64,000 nucleotides of DNA from Patiria miniata (taxonomy: Eukaryota > Echinodermata > Asteroidea > Valvatida > Asterinidae): contig NW_024037068.1 of NCBI RefSeq assembly GCF_015706575.1, positions 868,001-932,000 of the forward strand. Direction: 5' to 3'. A program made the translations under genes and the position numbers. Under the pieces are notes generated by a model, which searched no databases, was not told where the DNA came from, and worked only from the letters and a program-made list of their open reading frames with translations. How positions within the stretch are numbered: the stretch's first letter is position 1; each line of letters begins with the position of its first letter. Shown in pieces: positions 45,691 to 57,500 of this stretch.

Positions 45691-46037
45691 TTCCGGTCAT
45701 ACTAAAAAGCGTCAACACAGCGTAGTATGTAACCCATAAAGTATGGACAGAAACAAGATTTTGGCTTAAAATCAAAAGGTTAAACGTCTGAAAATTGCGA
45801 TTTTCAGTTCAAGAAAATTGGCTCTCCGTGCCGCTCCGAAATCGGCTGCCTTAGGGACCTGTTCGCATTGCATAATTGCATGCAATTAACACGTGTAGCT
45901 GGCAGCTGGCCGTTCAAAACATAAACAACGCTGGAGCCACGTTAACGGTGGCCCTGAAAGGACGTGAAGGATGCAATTCTGAAGTCCCCTACCTAGCGTA
46001 ATCCGATACAGTGACGCTAAAAACCGTAGTAAAATCA

Positions 46038-46451
46038 ATGCACACAAAAAACAAACAAACAAACAACCCAACAACCCACCAAACACAAATGTTTTTTTTT
46101 TCATGTTCTGTTTGTAAACATGAAAACATGCTCAGTTTGATTGAAATCATTAAACCAGTAACAGAAGATGAAATTATAAACTTCCAAAATCGCCGAATAT
46201 ATAAACGAAACGATATATGGTCACTGACAGCTAAAGCTAAAAATCGTGGTAAAATCGTACAAAAGGTCCCCAAATCTGTTCTCAGTTCCCTGGAATCCTC
46301 ACACGGTTGTTACCGGTATTTCACGAGTATAGTTGATCGAACAATATTCCAAATTTCAGTTCAATCTGTTTTTGCCTACACGGAACTGTTCTGCCGACCA
46401 AAACAACACGTGGTTTTCATCAGTTGGCCGATTTTCCCCGCAACCGAATAA
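46038..46451 (+). CDS. Orphan ORF with CxxC and CYxxFT motifs, possibly transposon-derived
   Basis: From ATG at 46038 the frame encodes 137 residues. After a low-complexity start, FSCSVCKHENMLSLIE and HGCYRYFTS resemble the paired motifs (CxxC, then H-C-Y-x-x-F-T) near the N-terminus of many transposon-associated animal proteins. The middle is charged (VTEDEIINFQNRRIYKR). There is no clear splice context and the C-terminus looks non-coding. It may be a gene fragment or chance. Confidence 0.3.
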   Translation: MHTKNKQTNNPTTHQTQMFFFSCSVCKHENMLSLIEIIKPVTEDEIINFQNRRIYKRNDIWSLTAKAKNRGKIVQKVPKSVLSSLESSHGCYRYFTSIVDRTIFQISVQSVFAYTELFCRPKQHVVFISWPIFPATE

Positions 46452-46499
46452 CGTACGAGGTGCTCATCTATGGTTGGCCCGTGACTCGTACAATCTGTG

Positions 46500-46632
46500 A
46501 CATCATACTAGAAACGCGCGCAAAGTTCCCTTGCCAACTGTCATTATTAGACAAGTTGCGCGTACACGGCGTACCAAACCGTAACGAGGTTTCATTGAAG
46601 CACAAACACAAACAGTGCGGTACCATTTGAAG
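46500..46632 (+). other. Candidate non-coding first exon for the 47.3 kb gene
   Basis: CpG-rich sequence ending in 'tttgaag|gtaagtcc', a strong donor. An acceptor 'caggttttag' 20 bases before the ATG at 47281 could receive it. This is inference. Confidence 0.25.
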
Positions 46633-47280
46633 GTAAGTCCTTTATCTTATGAAAATGATGATTTCCGATAAGAAAATATTCAAAACAAAGTTATAGAGTA
46701 CGGTGGTAATCGGTTACCTTTTGTTTAGTCTAGTTTTTCATTGTTCAAGATACTGAATAAGACAGTTTTCAATTCGTAAGTTTTTTAATGCAAATTTAAT
46801 AGCTATTACTAGTTCATATGGTATTATCGCCATATATCGGCCGGGCGTCTGCGAGCTGCATGCAACCCTCTCGAAAACTTTTTTAAATTCGTGTTCTTTT
46901 TGCGTATGTACGAAAAAACATTGTCCAACAGCAAATAATCGCCTACACCGTGGGTTTGTGTAGAAAATATTAGACGATTATTTATTACTCCCGTCACGCT
47001 CAACTTAAATTCAGTAGCGGCCACAAGCCCCACATTTTAAAGAATAAAGTTAAGACAGGATCAAGGTAACAAGAATACAAACGCACGTTTTGTGATGTAC
47101 CCACTGAGCTAGTGGAAACCTCATCAGGTATAAAATATCTGATTGGTGTTATTATCGGAAATGAGGGAAATGCACGAAAACAAATGATCCTTAAAAGTAT
47201 GGTATGCCAATTATGATTAATACCAAACGACGATACATCCCATATGATATCAGGTTTTAGTTCCAAATCCAAAGTACAAG

Positions 47281-47377
47281 ATGCCAATACAGAGACACAG
47301 AAGTGGCAGCCAACAAATGACGTATGACGTCGAGGACGAGTATAGCGATGAATGGGAGGACAGTTTTCAAGACACAG
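47281..47377 (+). CDS. Exon 1 of the 301-aa protein
   Basis: Thirty-two codons plus one base, acidic, ending at gtaagg. An upstream in-frame TGA at 47245-47247 limits the start to this ATG or to a spliced leader. Confidence 0.62.
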
Positions 47378-48930
47378 GTAAGGTTAGGCCCAAAAAAGTC
47401 TCCGGTTTCTGGTTTGGTGGTGGATAATTATCGAGACCACTATTTATGTGGCGCGCCCTCTATTAAATAAAAGAATATTGGTGCGGATGCTGCACTGTTG
47501 AAAATAACAACTCGTTTTCCGAAACACAACTCAAGAAATACAAGATGTTTTTAACCGAAATTTCGTGCAATTATTTTCCACGATGTGTAACAGAGGGGTA
47601 TTGAATATCATGAGAAACAGTCCAACGATAACAATAATATGATCGTAACAATGTAGGGTTTTAAGCACGAAAAATACACCTTGATTTTCATTCGGATTGC
47701 ATTTGTCGCACTTGAAACACTGTATTGTTACGGTCAATGTTGCTTCTTTGGCGGTTTCTTATGAAATTAAATCTCGTAATGTTAAACATAATGACAAATC
47801 ACTAGACGGAAATTCAATTTCAAACATCTTGTATTTCTGGAGTTGTGTAACATGTTTATTTATTTATATTTATTGTATTCCTCTCTGGTAATGAAATCAA
47901 GGATTCCTGAAAAGTACCCTAGGCGCTGTAGCTCAAAAGCCTGAAGAAACATGTAGAGAGGGGATAATGAGAGGAGTGATATGTCCATTTTCAATTGGCA
48001 GATATTATTTGCAACACTCCTCCCATTGTGAGTTCCAAAATAGTTTTAAGAACGGTTATATTCATGAGGACATGCCTATAAGCCGTTTCATCACACGACT
48101 TGACTGTTTGCTTATTAGCAGATGTTATTTGCATCACTCCTCCCGTTGGCTACAAGCCCAAGGCCAGAGATGGACACCAGCAAGTGTACCTGTCCAAAAT
48201 GATCCTGCAAAGGATGAAACGGGCATCGGGCGCAAGTGAGACTCGACGGGCGAGGGAGGTCTTCAGGCGATATGAAGAGCGCCGCCACTTGGCCAGACAG
48301 ATGCTGAAGCAATCTCCGGAAGAACCATCATCACCGCCTCTTCCTGGCAGCGTCATTGGGAGTCGCCTCCAAGACGATGTTGAGTACTACTCCAGTGATT
48401 TCACCGAGGATGAGGATGATGCCAAGTGGGTAGGGGATGCTGGTCGGCATATTGTCACCATAGAGACCAGCTCTGGGGGTGAAGAGGTGTTGACATCTTC
48501 CGAGGATGAGGAGATCCAGTTACTGATGGGCAAGAGTGATAAGCACACCAGGAGGAGGACTTCCTCTGTGGTTGACTTCGGGAAGCAGTGTCGCGGGGAT
48601 CGTAGTCACAAAGGAAAGAATGCCTCTTCTTCTGCTACGAATAACGCAGCGAAAGATAACCTTCCAGATACAGATGGCAGGAGGTTTAATCTTCCCCACG
48701 ACAGGCCCCTGGACCCCTGGAGGCTGCCACCGATTGAAAACCTGACCAAGAAGGGACCCGTAAATTTGGTCCTGAATCCAGCGACAAGCCAAGATACAGC
48801 TTGGGAAGGCCCATCAACTGCCTCCATCCCCGACCAGATGCTGATGAAATCTCTCCGGGCAAAGGCAAGAAAACTCAAGAAGCATGAGCGACAAAAGAGA
48901 AAGAGGAAACAAATGAGTGAAAAGAAATAA
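47281..48930 (+). CDS. Unrecognised low-complexity protein, two exons, 301 aa
   Basis: Exon 1 is 47281-47377 (ATG after an in-frame TGA; donor gtaagg) and exon 2 is 48122-48930 (acceptor 'ttagcag', stop TAA). The phase-1 join gives a continuous frame. The N-terminus is acidic (YDVEDEYSDEWEDSFQD), followed by a region rich in Arg and Glu (RRAREVFRRYEERRHLARQM) that may form a helix. Two Ser/acidic clusters (SSDFTEDEDD and SSEDEEIQ) look like casein kinase 2 sites. Near the C-terminus is a proline-containing segment (DRPLDPWRLPPIENL), then about 20 mostly Lys/Arg residues that could act as a nuclear signal. No catalytic domain is visible and I cannot assign a family. Confidence 0.72.
48122..48930 (+). 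CDS. Exon 2 of the 301-aa protein
   Basis: 809 bases open from the acceptor to TAA at 48928-48930. Base composition is richer in G and C than the flanks and codon use looks coding. Confidence 0.78.
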
Positions 48931-49081
48931 GTATTGGTAAAAACAAATCCTAATTTTTAAACCAGCTGCTTTATAATCAGGTGGTTATTTCCACAAGCAT
49001 GGCAAGTCCAAGGGGCATTTTGGATTCCCTTCTTGTTTTTTTGAAGGGGAGATTTTTTTTTTTTTTTTAACCATGTCCTGT

Positions 49082-49087
49082 ATTAAA
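49082..49087 (+). terminator. Possible polyadenylation signal (ATTAAA)
   Basis: It lies 152 bases after the stop codon of the 301-aa protein, with GT- and G-rich sequence immediately downstream, as expected of a cleavage region. Confidence 0.4.
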
Positions 49088-49104
49088 GCCTGCATGATTT
49101 TCAG

Positions 49105-49157
<53 letters not shown>

Positions 49158-49165
49158 GGGGGGGG
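49105..49165. repeat. (TG)n followed by a 25-base G run
   Basis: About 18 TG units run straight into an uninterrupted G tract. Confidence 0.95.
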
Positions 49166-49342
49166 TTAACACATTTTCACAGAAGTTGAGACAAGTTTAT
49201 GGACCCTCTGGTTTGTATTACGATCTACTTGGATGAATCAAAATGTACACTTTCATACACTTCACTTGCCATTTAAGTTGTGGTGTCATTAAGCAAAGTG
49301 TATTCATCAAGGCAAAACATACAACTTGAATGCTCCCCACCC

Positions 49343-49894
49343 TTAAAGGTAGCGTCCATCATTTGTAATTTGTGCATTATGTTCATTTGAAGCAACAAAA
49401 GTGATCAAAATCTAAAGAAGGGTGCTGAACAACTAACCTGATGAAGATTCAGCTCAGTGAATGCTGTCTATTCCGAGAAAACAGTATTCTAGGATCTTCA
49501 TTTCAATTCAAAAGTTGCCGAGTCAAGTTTTGAATTGGGCCTGAATTAAGCTTCCGAGACACGTTCTCACTGAGCCGATTGCGGCTATGTGATGTAGTGC
49601 ACTGAACTGACAAATTATAACAACCGCGGCATGTGGGTGTCATGTCAATGCTTGCGCACGTTTCGCTGAAGTAAAAATGAACTACTAACGGAAATTTCCA
49701 AGAATACATCTTTAGAGGCATCGTTGGAAATGGCCTTCTTTCATTGATTTCTTCAAAATGACAGCTTGCCAGAAAGAACAATTTCACAGGGAGTTTATAT
49801 AGTCCCATTACTGTCTCTAAACCAAGTATGCTTGTCAACAATAATTACGTCAGTTACTTTTTGGATAGCTGCAAATGATGGAATGTACCTTTAA
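49343..49894. mobile_element. TTAA-flanked inverted-repeat MITE, intact copy
   Basis: It begins TTAAAGGTAGCGTCCATCAT and ends ATGATGGAATGTACCTTTAA, with matching inverted tips of about 23 bases and TTAA at each end. It is 552 bp, non-coding, and the reference for the other copies. Confidence 0.72.
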
Positions 49895-50319
49895 CAGTGC
49901 TGAATCCTCTAATGTAATATGCCTTTTTCACACACCGGGGGTGGGGGGGGGGGGGGGGCTGTAGGGTTAATGTATTTCAATATTTCTTTGCTGTCTTGCA
50001 GTGCTTGCACAAAGAATTCCTTGCCCAGTGTTTCGGCAGCTCATCAACCTTAGGTATATGTTTGCAATTCACTGAACAGTGATGTACTCTACAAAATCAA
50101 GAACAGTGGCAAGGATTTCAAAATACCATTTGTATAAAACCAAAAATTCCAAATTTCAGAAATTGATTTCAGTGTTTTTAATGTAGTCACTTTAGCAAAT
50201 AACAAACAATGCAAATTCCCGCCTCTCTATCTTGCCATTTTTCCATAGATTCAATTTAATTCATTTAAGTAATGAAACCTGAGGTCATCATCAATGATCA
50301 TTGTTATTAGTTTTTAATA

Positions 50320-50766
50320 CAGTGGAACGTCACTATATCGAACACCGCTATACCGAACATTCGGCTACACCGAACAATTGGCTCACAATGTTTGTGTACA
50401 AAACGTACCGAAAATTGTTGGAAATGTCAACAGAAGAGCCACAAATGGCTATTATTTCCACAACGAAATGTAGGAAAAACCAGCCATGTAAACTCAAAAA
50501 CTGTGTAATTACATGATTCAATAGTCGCACATGTTCGAAGTCGTCTTTCAGTTACTACTATGGCATACTTGGTGAAGTTCTGCTATGGAATTGAAAATAT
50601 CAATGGACACGTTTGGCGACTAAGCGCGTGGTTTGTAAATGCAACCACACAATAACAATGATCAAAAGAGGGCGCCACTAATGTGTGAAAATCGCTATAC
50701 CGAGCAATCGCTATTACGAACAATTTCTGTGGATCCCACGATGTTCGTTATAGCGACGTTCCACTG
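50320..50766. mobile_element. 447-bp pogo/Tigger-like MITE
   Basis: It begins CAGTGGAACGTCACTATA, ends TATAGCGACGTTCCACTG and is flanked by TA at 50318-50319 and 50767-50768. CAGTGGAAC tips and a TA target are typical of Tc1/mariner-pogo elements. Internal sub-repeats read 'gctataccga'. No transposase. Confidence 0.75.
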
Positions 50767-50795
50767 TAAAGGAACGAAGGTAAATGTATTACCTT

Positions 50796-50801
50796 TTTAT
50801 T
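50796..50801 (-). terminator. Possible DCXR polyadenylation signal
   Basis: AATAAA on the minus strand, about 650 bases after the DCXR stop. It is the first canonical hexamer I see on that strand. Confidence 0.3.
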
Positions 50802-51449
50802 AAAATAAAAAAGAGTTGTAGAAAATGTCTATCACATCATTTGGCATAGATCCATGCAACTTCATGACAACCAACTAATACATGTACATTGCAAACCGGA
50901 ATAAAAACTGAACAATACTATAAGTGATGTACTGTTTCATCCGTCATAATGTCTTGCCAATAAATCTTTGAAAGAAGAGTTAATCACAAGTTTTGGTTGT
51001 TTAGATATCAACTGTATATGTTAATAAAACATATCTTAGGTTTGACCTCACACAGGTCCAAACAACATGAAGGCTGGTACTGACCACAAAATCAAGAACA
51101 TGATTACAGTGTATGTACACGTTTGTCAAAAAGAATTGCCATAATAGGACATCTCTAGTGATATTCTACCATTCCATTAACTTTACCTTCTTCAATTTCA
51201 TCTTCACTGAAATTTCCTGTTGATAAACAGAAATCAAAAATGCAAAATAAACGCAAGCACCCCCACCGAGAAACGTTTACAGGTTAAAAATGGTGCATTA
51301 ATGTTTCTTTAAATGTTTGCCAAATGAAATGTGGAATCTCATCCTTAGTTTCTTGTAACCATGCATGCCCTCTTAGGCTTTTTACAAACAACGAGATTGG
51401 GCTTTGAGGCGCCCTGTTATTGTGCCCCTTTCACATTAATTTTTGCGAC

Positions 51450-51559
51450 CTAGATTCCCGAGGCTACAAAACCACCGTCGATTGGTAATGTGACTCCGTT
51501 GACCATGGCGCTGCGATCACTCAACAGAAACAGGATCACGTTGACCACATCGGATGGGT
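51450..51559 (-). CDS. DCXR: DCXR exon 8 and stop
   Basis: Residues 211-246 with [11 protein letters not shown] and [13 protein letters not shown], then TAG at 51450-51452. The tail is slightly longer than in the human protein. Confidence 0.9.
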
Positions 51560-54500
51560 CTGCATTTGGTAAAAAAAAGAAAGAAGTAAAGCCATATATC
51601 AAGGGTAATACTGAATAAACGTAACCTTACAAAATGCAAAAGGCCAGTGCTGCAAAAGGCCAGTTCTGTATTTCATCTGCACAATGATATGGGTCCCAGT
51701 TTATTCGGGATAATTTATTCATACGTTCATACGTTCACATGACACTTGTGCGTTCATCACGAGCAGAATGTGCGTTCACGTAACATCGCGGTTACTAGAC
51801 GCTTGATGCTGAAGTTTGGCCTGGACTATTTCATCGAGATACCAAACTGGCTTACTGTTCACGGTGATATTGTTCAACATGACAGGTTTCAATAACGCTA
51901 TCCAACACAACTTTTTCCATTCATTTTATCACTTAATTGCTTGTTGAAGACTTGGCCTAATAAATTATCGTTCTTCAGAGAGTTTCACTATAAATTACAA
52001 TTGGTGGTGCATTTTCTCCAAATTTTTGGATAATCCAAAATGGACCTGCACCCTTAGCCTTAAGGATTCTCTGAGAGGTCTTTCGTCTAGGGAAGAGCCT
52101 TGGTTTGGAAAGACTCCACCCCAATATGAGGAGCCAGACTTGATCCTAACAAACTTAGGCCTGGGATGTCGGCCACACTTTGCAATGGCTTGCAATTTTA
52201 TGCCCCCATCTGCATTGCATGTTTTCACTTTGTTAAGTTTTGGGATTTTAAATACAAAAGCACAGGGAGTTCAAAATTTCCAGGTTAGGGTTTACATGGT
52301 CTAGCCACCAGGCAATGCTGGTAATTTTGTTGGCATACCTGCAAAGCGGCCGAGAGGGATGCGAGCTCTCATTGGGTCAGCTTTCTTTGGATCAGCCCAG
52401 CCAACCAACCCCATAGCGGTGTTGACGACGGTGGGGTTCACAGCATTCACTCGGATCTGACAAGAAAAAACAGAACAGAAGGAGGCTCACGTCAGTGTTG
52501 TAGTCCAAGTGTTGAAGTCCCCCAGGGTCATTCCACATGACCTCAATTCCTGAGATCCCATGGCAACCAACTCATTTGGATTTATAACAAGTGCCAGTGC
52601 ACAATAAGCTTTGGCGAAAAATGCGATGCTAAATGGTACATATGGAACACCATACTTTTGGTCAATTTTAATTTTTTCAATCTGGATACCATCCAACCAA
52701 TACACAAAATACCATGTGACTATAACATTACTGCACATATCTTGCCTCCGTTTACAAAATTCCATAAACAACTTGATGAATTGTTATGAACAATTTTTAG
52801 AGTGCATTTACTGACAACGGCATGGTATTTGGTCAATTTTTGGTCATCTATTTTTGGTCAGTTTTCCGGGGACAGATATATGCAAAATCGATCGCTCGTG
52901 CATTATCCCGATAACTTTCTGAGAGTGCATTTAAAGTTATCGGGATAATGCACAGTGACACGTCATGGCATTTGCTCAATTTGCAGGGACAGACAGACAA
53001 ACCAACCGATTGACCGACCACCAAGTGATGTAACTTAAACCCTCCAGAAATAGGGTACCATACCCACTTTTTGTACCCATGAGTCGCTAACGTTTATTTA
53101 TAGGGTGTGGAGGCCAATTTCTTGCAAATGAATTAAGGATTTGTTCTGAAATTTGCAACCCAGGGTAATCTGGCACCAGGCTCTCAAAATCTGCCATCAG
53201 AATCTTTTCTCATTTCAGAGTTACTGGCCCCATCTTGTCATAGGCGAAAATCTAAAATTCATTTTTCAAGGGGCTCCTGTCAGTAAACAGATCTGTCACA
53301 GAGGATTCATGATACATGTACTGGATTCCTTTTGGATTTAGGTACTGTGAGTTACCGATAATAACATATTGCCAAACCAACAGAATATAAATTTGTGTGC
53401 TTCTTTTTTGTAGTTTAGTCACTTAATTATCGGGGATCTTCTACGAACACGCTAAATGCTTTGGCTTTAAGAACAGCACAGAGTTGAAGGAAGACCCCAT
53501 CTAAATGTAATGTAAGTTACCATGCAATTGCCCAGTAATATATTGAATTGAGCATCAATATCCGATGGCCCCTAGTTTTTCCTTATCAGTTGATACAATG
53601 AATGCAATTTTTTGGCAGTGCTGCTTTGGTTAAACCACACGTTGAGAAGGGCATGTGTGCTTTTGAAAATATAAATATAGCATGTCTGTTTTTTACAGTG
53701 ATTAGGCCTAAAAAAACAGACATAGTTCTGCTTCTGGTTACCCTACCTACCCTACTTTTAAAGCTTTAATCCTAAATTTTTATCGACAAGTTAAAAATAA
53801 AATTATAAATAAAAAAAATAAAAAAATCCTCTTGTCTTTTTTTGTCTTCGCAAAACACCTCTCAACAACCTATTACGTCAAATACGCTTGTATTCATTTG
53901 TTTGCCTACTTACATTCACTACTTTTGAGAAAAAAACTCAATTGTTTTTATAAGTTCCCTTCGCGATTACAAGTTCCCTTCACGATTCGCTATGCTGTAC
54001 TGGTTCCCGCCCTGCAGCGCACTAAAATGGGCCAAAGAAGGCATGATGGAAATGCGACAACCAGTCTATGCATATGTCCGGCCAACATATATCGTAGCAC
54101 TACAGTGCATGCACTGCAGTTGCAGGTCGGATTTGACATGGTACAAATGCCAACTAAACATCAATGGAGAAAGAAGATTTCTGCAAGTTAATTCACAGAA
54201 CTTGATCTCTCTTGTCTGTGTATGCATTTTCCGTGTTCATGAATTTATTTTGAGGTTTCAACCCTTGTACTTGAGTGCAGTGTATTTCCCCGAAATTTCC
54301 TGCCGCAACGCAAGCTCGTTGCCCGCCACACTGTGCATCACGCACGCCCTTACCACGCAATATACCGACGTGTTGGCCCGTTTCCCGTCGTGACTAGCGC
54401 TGTGCATATGGTGTGCAAGACTTGCATTCTCCATTATTCTTAGGAAGTTTCTTAAGAGTTATCGCCCGTAAATATTTTCGACATTAATTAAGGCAATTTT

Positions 54501-57500
54501 GTATCATTTTTTGTGGCCATTTAAAAACAAACTTTTGTAGCGCAAATGGCAATACTTCATGCTGAAATTCACATATAATTGAATACCCCATTCAATTAGC
54601 ACAAAAAAAAATAGGCCCAAAAAAAATTTCCGACCTACCTACCCTATTTTTTGAAAGGCATGTAATCGGAAGCAGCACTATTTTTTTTTGTTCGGCCTTA
54701 TCAATTCTTTTGACTTTTGACCTACCTGATGAGGTCCCAGTTCCATGGCCATGCTCCTAGTCACTGAATCTACAGCTGCTTTGGTCGCACCTGAAGAAAA
54801 TCAGCACATAGCCAAAATGTGTCAGACATGCATCAAAAAGACTGCTGAGAGAATGCAGGGGTGGCGAGGGCGATCCAACCAACCTCCAACCCCAGTCTAA
54901 GTAATAGAACCCTGCGAAGCTGATTCGGCAATTAATTATGCAAAAAAAGACTGCGTCTTGACCCCGACATTCTGACCATTCAGCAGGCGCTTTCTTTATC
55001 GGGTCTTGCCATGGATATCTATGAATAAAACCTAGACACAACATCTGCTATTTTTTTTTTCACGCTGTGAATTGAGCAAAATAGTCTGCAGTCTCGCGCT
55101 CTGTAACGATATGTTTCGCAATACGGCAAGCAATAATAGAGCCATCCAATCACGGTCGTGTCTAGGTTCTGTAGATCGATGCGCCCCCGGCCGTTGTATT
55201 AAAAAACACTGCATCTGAATCGACCAATCACAATCTTTGTCCAGATTTGGGAATGGAACGACATCACGATTTAGTAAAGTTGACTTTGATTGGATGGCGC
55301 GCGGGGTCGCATAAATTTGCATTTTTAGAAATATCAGACGTTAGACCGGAGATACGGCTCCGTGAACAATGGCTGATACTCAGACTCAACCCCCCCCCCC
55401 CACTTAAAAGAGAAATCAATGCAAGTCCAAATGGAAATCTACTCACAGTACACCGTGTGGTTGGCCAGAGCAACGAGAGATGCTTGACTAGACAGGTTCA
55501 CGATGGCGCCCCCACATTTCCTGGCTACCATGGTACGAGCCGCAATCTGGAGGAATCATACAAGAAAGGAAAACTAGTCTGCCTTTCATTGTCTTCAAAA
55601 CCTGGACAGTTGTGTCTTTGTCAAACTTGGCATCTCATATTTAACAACGGGTGACTTTTGAGACGTTGGTGGCAGCAAACACATTGGTCTTTTTCCTTTG
55701 TTAGCATCATACTGAGCATGAGCGCTTTAGATTTAACATGACGTAAACAATTGAAAAGGACCGGTATGTTTGCTGCCTTAAACGTCTCAAAAGTCTCCCA
55801 CTGTTGACTGCTATGACGCAGGATATACTGTTTTTAACACCCAAGGGGTAAATAGCACCAAAGGTGAAGCCGATGGTGCCATGTGCCCCGAAGGGGGTTA
55901 AAAATGGCATATGCCACATCGAAGCAGCCAACAATTGTTTTTCTTACATCGTGCCAATAAAATATCAAAATGATCAATGGTTGTAGCTTACAATGCAAGA
56001 AATAAATTAAATCAATGCGGTGTAACCCTTGATAACTGCAGGCTTCCCTGCCGGACATAAGACTGAGAGGTGGCGTATTGCATGCAGTTCACAGTCGCGG
56101 TGGCGTATTGCATGCAGTTCACAGTCGCACTCGTGCATTGCAGGTTCTGCAATCGTGCGTGCAAGTTCTACACGTGCGCAACGCTCATTGTATGTGGGGT
56201 TAACCATTGTATATGCATATGTACAGACTGGATACGTGACTGCTCTGAACCAATGAAATAACAATATCCAAGCAAACAATATGACAAATTTATTTCAGAA
56301 CTGAACTCATCAGGGCCTTTTAACACTGAACATATTACCAAAAAAATTAGATTTTCCACTTTCGGTTTTCAATAGCACGTGCTAATTGCAAAGGTAGGCT
56401 CTCTGCAGCTCATGTGCTCGAGGGGAAAATGAATAATTTGGTCCTTATCACATGCAAAAGTCTCCCGGAAGTTACCTGTCGGCATGACATTACAGCACCA
56501 TTGTCTATTACAAAACATTTTCCACAAAATATCTAGGCTTTTGTTCACACTAGATGTTTTCAGATCTCAACTTTGAACATTCTTTTCCACTTACAACTGG
56601 TTAAACCTCTCAACGATACAAACTTTACGACTCCACCCAGCTTGCAGGTGCCGCGCAAAGTGCGGCATCCTGCTAGAAATAATAAATGTTCATAAAAGAA
56701 AGTACCTACCTGAGATACTTCAATGACTGCTCGTACATTAACATCCATCATGCTAAGAAAAAATATAAGCAAATGAATGATTACTTATCGATTACTTACA
56801 AGCACCATAATGTTTGCTGGTCCCAGAGGGGAAAGCCTACAGTCCTCTTTGGAGCTGACTGACTGACCGACCCCCACCCCCCTCGACTCCCCAACTGACT
56901 GACTCCCCGACCACTGACTGACTGACTGACTTGCTGATTAATTATTAATGCAAGACAACCCCATCTTGACCTCTAGATTTTGACCAATCAGTAGGCGCTT
57001 TCTATGTCAGGTCTTCGGTCATTCACCCGATGTTGCATCTAGACTTTATAAAAACTCGCCAGACACAGAACAAAGGCTGTGGTCACCGGCTCTGATTTAT
57101 GTTAACATAAGACTTTATCATTCTTATGCTCAGATACGCGGGGTATTATGTACATGTATGTATTTAATACTTTCCCAGGACAGAGCTAGCACTCGGGCAC
57201 TCCTTGTGACCCATGGGTTCTATGCACAACAGATCCCACGAACTGAAACACTCTGCAATTTGACAATGGAAAATTTGAATATTTTTGTTCATGTTTATCC
57301 AGCACCAATGGACACAAAAGGTTGAACCGCTCAGTGGATGTGTGCCATAATTTAATAGTTCTTAAATTGGTCCATTTTATGAAATTTCAACAAATGCAAA
57401 CAGTGTACCTTACAATTATACAAGCATGGCAGTAACTTGAGGTTGTACCTGAGGTACCCGTAAAAAACAAAAACATTGCAAAACCTCGAGGTAAACCTCA

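Noticed and set aside
48520-48878. Minus-strand frames of 60-90 codons
   Set aside because: Antisense shadows of exon 2 of the 301-aa protein.
53832-54393. Frames of 119 and 133 codons as a possible transposase
   Set aside because: No catalytic acidic residues or DNA-binding motif could be seen, and the two frames overlap in different phases within a repeat.
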